From Bacteroidales bacterium UBA5072 (lineage in GTDB: Bacteria; Bacteroidota; Bacteroidia; Bacteroidales; UBA10428), in contig DIAS01000040.1 in assembly GCA_002415855.1 (NCBI GenBank), positions 25,418 through 89,417 of the forward strand: a stretch of DNA of 64,000 bases, in the 5' to 3' direction. The notes beneath the pieces are model-generated. The model saw nothing but the letters and a program-made list of their open reading frames with translations. It was not told the origin of the DNA and searched no databases. Both the position numbers and the translations under genes were made by a program. This document shows, one piece after another, positions 62,123-64,000 of the stretch. Each line of letters opens with the position of its first letter. Position 1 is the stretch's first letter.

Positions 62123-62608
62123 ATGTCTAGAATAAAAGTTGAACTGAAGAAGAAGGATGTGGATACCATTAGGGAAATATGCAAGTCCTTCGATAACCAG
62201 CCCGGTGAACTCATCAATGTTTTGCACAAAACGCAGCACACATTCGGATACCTGCCTGCTGAGGTTCAGGAGGTAGTTGCCAAGGAACTGAGTGTACCCG
62301 TGGCCAAGGTTTACGGCGTTGTCACTTTCTACTCTTTTTTTTCCATGATACCCAAAGGAAAACACCCGATTTCTATTTGCACCGGTACCGCTTGCTATGT
62401 GAGGGGTGCCGAGAATGTCCTGGCTGAGTTTAAAAAGACCCTGAAGATTGAGGTCGGTGAAACCACTGCGGATGGCAAATTCTCCATCAGCTGCCTGCGT
62501 TGTGTTGGTGCATGCGGCCTTGCTCCCGTGGTGATGGTCGGTGAAAAAACCTATGGCAGGGTATCGCCCGAAATGGTGAAGGATATCCTCAAGGAATATG
62601 ACGAATAG
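62123..62608 (+). CDS. hydC: [FeFe] hydrogenase 2Fe-2S subunit HydC (NuoE-like)
   Basis: A 161-residue NuoE-family protein with a helical N-terminus and a thioredoxin-like 2Fe-2S domain. Cluster ligands are in CTGTACYVRGA (about residues 87-97) and in CLRCVGACGLAPVVM (about 126-140). It channels electrons to or from HydB. In many clusters the NuoE-like gene is first (C-B-A); here it is last (B-A-C), separated from hydA by 30 bp and followed by a strong terminator. Confidence 0.94.
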   Translation: MSRIKVELKKKDVDTIREICKSFDNQPGELINVLHKTQHTFGYLPAEVQEVVAKELSVPVAKVYGVVTFYSFFSMIPKGKHPISICTGTACYVRGAENVLAEFKKTLKIEVGETTADGKFSISCLRCVGACGLAPVVMVGEKTYGRVSPEMVKDILKEYDE

Positions 62609-62634
62609 CTGTTAGAAACAGGGAGATCACAGGA

Positions 62635-62668
62635 CAGGGGCGTATCACATGATGCGCCCCTGCTTTTT
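62635..62668 (+). terminator. Rho-independent terminator of the hydrogenase operon
   Basis: CAGGGGCG (62635-62642) and CGCCCCTG (62655-62662) form a perfect 8-bp G/C-rich stem with a 12-nt loop, followed by CTTTTT. It starts 26 bp after the hydC stop and is the strongest plus-strand terminator in the window. Confidence 0.88.
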
Positions 62669-62797
62669 ATGTCACACCGGAAAATATTCCATCTTCTTTT
62701 TGAGTTATTTGTCGAGAATGGAATTTATACCAATGTAACCCATCAGGTAGAAATTCGTAATAGCATTGTGTATTTATTTATTAACACACCGAACACC

Positions 62798-62926
62798 ATG
62801 AAAAAAGTAATAATGGTACTGATCACGGCATTCTTTCTGATCGCTATGCTGGCATCATGCAACAAGAACGTATGCCCTGCATACGTTATGGATGGTACGA
62901 CCGAGCAGGCAGAAAACAATGGTTAG
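62798..62926 (+). CDS. Small lipoprotein 1 (KNVCPAY motif)
   Basis: A 42-residue lipoprotein. The signal peptide is about 21 residues with lipobox LASC; the predicted mature protein is only about 22 residues, C-N-K-N-V-C-P-A-Y followed by a polar Asp/Thr/Glu tail. ATG at 62798 was chosen because it starts the signal peptide; an in-frame upstream extension to 62669 has no signal character. A paralog follows directly. I know no named family; similar tiny CPAY lipoproteins occur in Bacteroidota (recalled, not checked). Confidence 0.75.
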   Translation: MKKVIMVLITAFFLIAMLASCNKNVCPAYVMDGTTEQAENNG

Positions 62927-62980
62927 CCCTTTTTATTACTGGCCTTTTTTGCTAATTTTATATCATAAAACAAAAAAATC

Positions 62981-63121
62981 ATGACTGTCAGAAAATTTTT
63001 TATTTCCTTGTTTTTTTTAGCCTTAATTGCTCTTACCTTTGTAGCCTGCAGCGGTACAAAGAATGTTTGTCCGGCTTATACCCTGGAAACGACGCAAGCG
63101 CCTGCCAATCCCAACAGTTAG
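62981..63121 (+). CDS. Small lipoprotein 2 (KNVCPAY motif), paralog of the preceding gene
   Basis: 46 residues, starting MTVRKFFISLFFLALIALTF with lipobox FVAC, then S-G-T-K-N-V-C-P-A-Y and a Thr/Ala/Pro/Asn-rich tail. It was found by translating the gap. It shares KNVCPAY with the lipoprotein 54 bp upstream but differs elsewhere, so the motif is under selection rather than newly duplicated. Function unknown. Confidence 0.72.
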   Translation: MTVRKFFISLFFLALIALTFVACSGTKNVCPAYTLETTQAPANPNS

Positions 63122-63198
63122 AAGGCAGCCTGGTATCATTTTTTAGGTAATTCCGGCGATTCATTGTATCGGCAGAATTAACTTAACAATTTCCTGCA

Positions 63199-64000
63199 TT
63201 GAAGAAATTTGTTGTTTTTCTGCTTTTTACGTTGTTCAGCCTGTCAGCGTTTACCCAGGGTGAAATTGACACGCAGGAAAAAATCCTGTATCAGAATGAA
63301 AGGAGCTTTTCGCTTTCCTTGAACTCTAATGGTTTCGGGGGAGGATATCGTTTCGGAAAAAGAAAAACCTATCTCAATAAGGTTATATACGACTTCGATT
63401 TTGCCTATATCAAGCATCCGAAGGAAGTCAAGATATCTGCCTCTCCCACGTCTTACTCCAGCAACAGAAAATACGTTTATGGGAAGACCAATCTGTTTGT
63501 AAATTTCAGACCTTCCATTGGTTTGCAGCGCGAGGTTTTTTCCAAGGAAGACCGTGGCAGCATTGCAGTGAGATATTACGGCAGCATCGGCCCCAGTATC
63601 GGGATCACCAAACCTGTTTACTACAACTTTTATATTATTGGTATTTATAATAATGAGTACTACATTATTGATACACGTGTCGAGAAGTTTGAATTCGTCC
63701 AGCACCCGCAGACAAAGGAGATTGCCGGGCGTGCTCCCATTTGGAAAGGATTTGATGAACTCGCCGTTTATCCCGGATTGCATGCCAAGGCCGGCATAAG
63801 TTTCGAATACAGTTCTGTTAACCGGCTGATCAATGCCATAGAGGTTGGTATGGTTTTCGATGCCTTTGCCAAGAAGGTTCCCATCATGTATACCGATTAC
63901 AACAGCCAGTTCTACCTGACCTTATTTGTCAGCTACCGGTTTGGCTGGGTAATCGACAAAAAGTACAAAACCCCGAAGATCACCAAGGAAGGAGAGTTGC
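63199..64000 (+). CDS. Outer-membrane beta-barrel-like protein, partial (3' end beyond window), TTG start
   Basis: 267 complete codons without a stop up to the window edge. An in-frame stop at 63184-63186 leaves TTG at 63199 as the sensible start; it is followed by the signal peptide KKFVVFLLFTLFSLSAFTQG. The mature part alternates Tyr/Phe and polar residues (RSFSLSLNSNGFGGGYRFGK, FYLTLFVSYRFGW), as in an outer membrane beta-barrel of Bacteroidota. No specific family is recognised. Codon usage is like its neighbours. A minus-strand frame at 63244-63783 is its shadow. Confidence 0.78.
   Translation, partial: MKKFVVFLLFTLFSLSAFTQGEIDTQEKILYQNERSFSLSLNSNGFGGGYRFGKRKTYLNKVIYDFDFAYIKHPKEVKISASPTSYSSNRKYVYGKTNLFVNFRPSIGLQREVFSKEDRGSIAVRYYGSIGPSIGITKPVYYNFYIIGIYNNEYYIIDTRVEKFEFVQHPQTKEIAGRAPIWKGFDELAVYPGLHAKAGISFEYSSVNRLINAIEVGMVFDAFAKKVPIMYTDYNSQFYLTLFVSYRFGWVIDKKYKTPKITKEGEL

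Noticed and set aside
63244..63783. 179-codon minus-strand open frame
   Set aside because: It is the antisense shadow of the partial outer-membrane protein gene starting at TTG 63199, whose signal peptide and barrel pattern are convincing.

Overview
The window looks like chromosomal DNA from an anaerobic, fermentative member of the Bacteroidota, most likely an uncultivated Bacteroidales-type organism. The evidence is a set of lineage-typical genes: a single-RRM RNA-binding protein, an HU-like/SPOR membrane protein, a FadL/OmpP1 porin, a SMUG2-type glycosylase, an M16 protease and penicillin-acylase-like exported enzymes. Several intergenic regions carry Bacteroidota-type -7 boxes (TAnnTTTG and a TATCTTGCA variant), and Shine-Dalgarno sequences are mostly absent. 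No tRNA, rRNA, CRISPR array, transposase or phage gene was found.

Layout. 1-13.5 kb: housekeeping and accessory genes (RsgA, SMUG2-like glycosylase, membrane-bound AraC regulator, DUF6448 protein, Asp/Glu racemase, CE15-like esterase, a PurF paralog without the usual nucleophile cysteine, a stand-alone receiver, YihY/BrkB protein, PfkB sugar kinase, S9 peptidase, CBM9-like protein). 13.8-20.4 kb: a TetR regulator followed by a complete TolC/adaptor/RND efflux operon. 20.5-35.4 kb: EamA permease, exported superoxide dismutase, M16 protease, PIG-L deacetylase, RhaT-like transporter, HAD phosphatase, MBL hydrolase, penicillin acylase, EEP-family enzyme, BamA/TamA-like barrel, DUF4349 lipoprotein. 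35.6-39.4 kb: RRM protein, FadL-like porin, HisS. 39.4-46.1 kb: a minus-strand run of SPOR protein, GH51, GH109-like and GH2 enzymes. 46.3-51.4 kb: polyphosphate glucokinase-like ROK protein, RecR, sodium:solute symporter and M3 peptidase.

51.6-62.7 kb is the most interesting part, a hydrogen-metabolism island on the plus strand. It starts with hypE-hypA-hypB, which mature [NiFe] hydrogenases. Next comes a promoter overlain by two TGTTA-N6-TAACA palindromes, then a putative sensory module: DRTGG protein, RsbW-like ATPase, an HydS-like protein with a degenerate [FeFe]-hydrogenase domain, second DRTGG protein, PHP-domain protein, second HATPase. The module leads into a 2Fe-2S protein and the HydB, HydA and HydC subunits of a trimeric NAD(H)-linked [FeFe] hydrogenase, closed by a strong terminator. 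The structural genes would interconvert H2 with NADH and, if bifurcating, ferredoxin. The upstream genes look like a signalling relay that senses H2 or redox state. Their order suggests one regulated unit, but the biochemical connection is inference.

62.8-64.0 kb: two tandem 42- and 46-residue lipoproteins sharing a KNVCPAY motif, then an outer-membrane protein with a TTG start that runs off the window. Intergenic spaces also carry several short tandem repeats with 7-bp period and other repeat/hairpin elements that look like dispersed genomic repeats.
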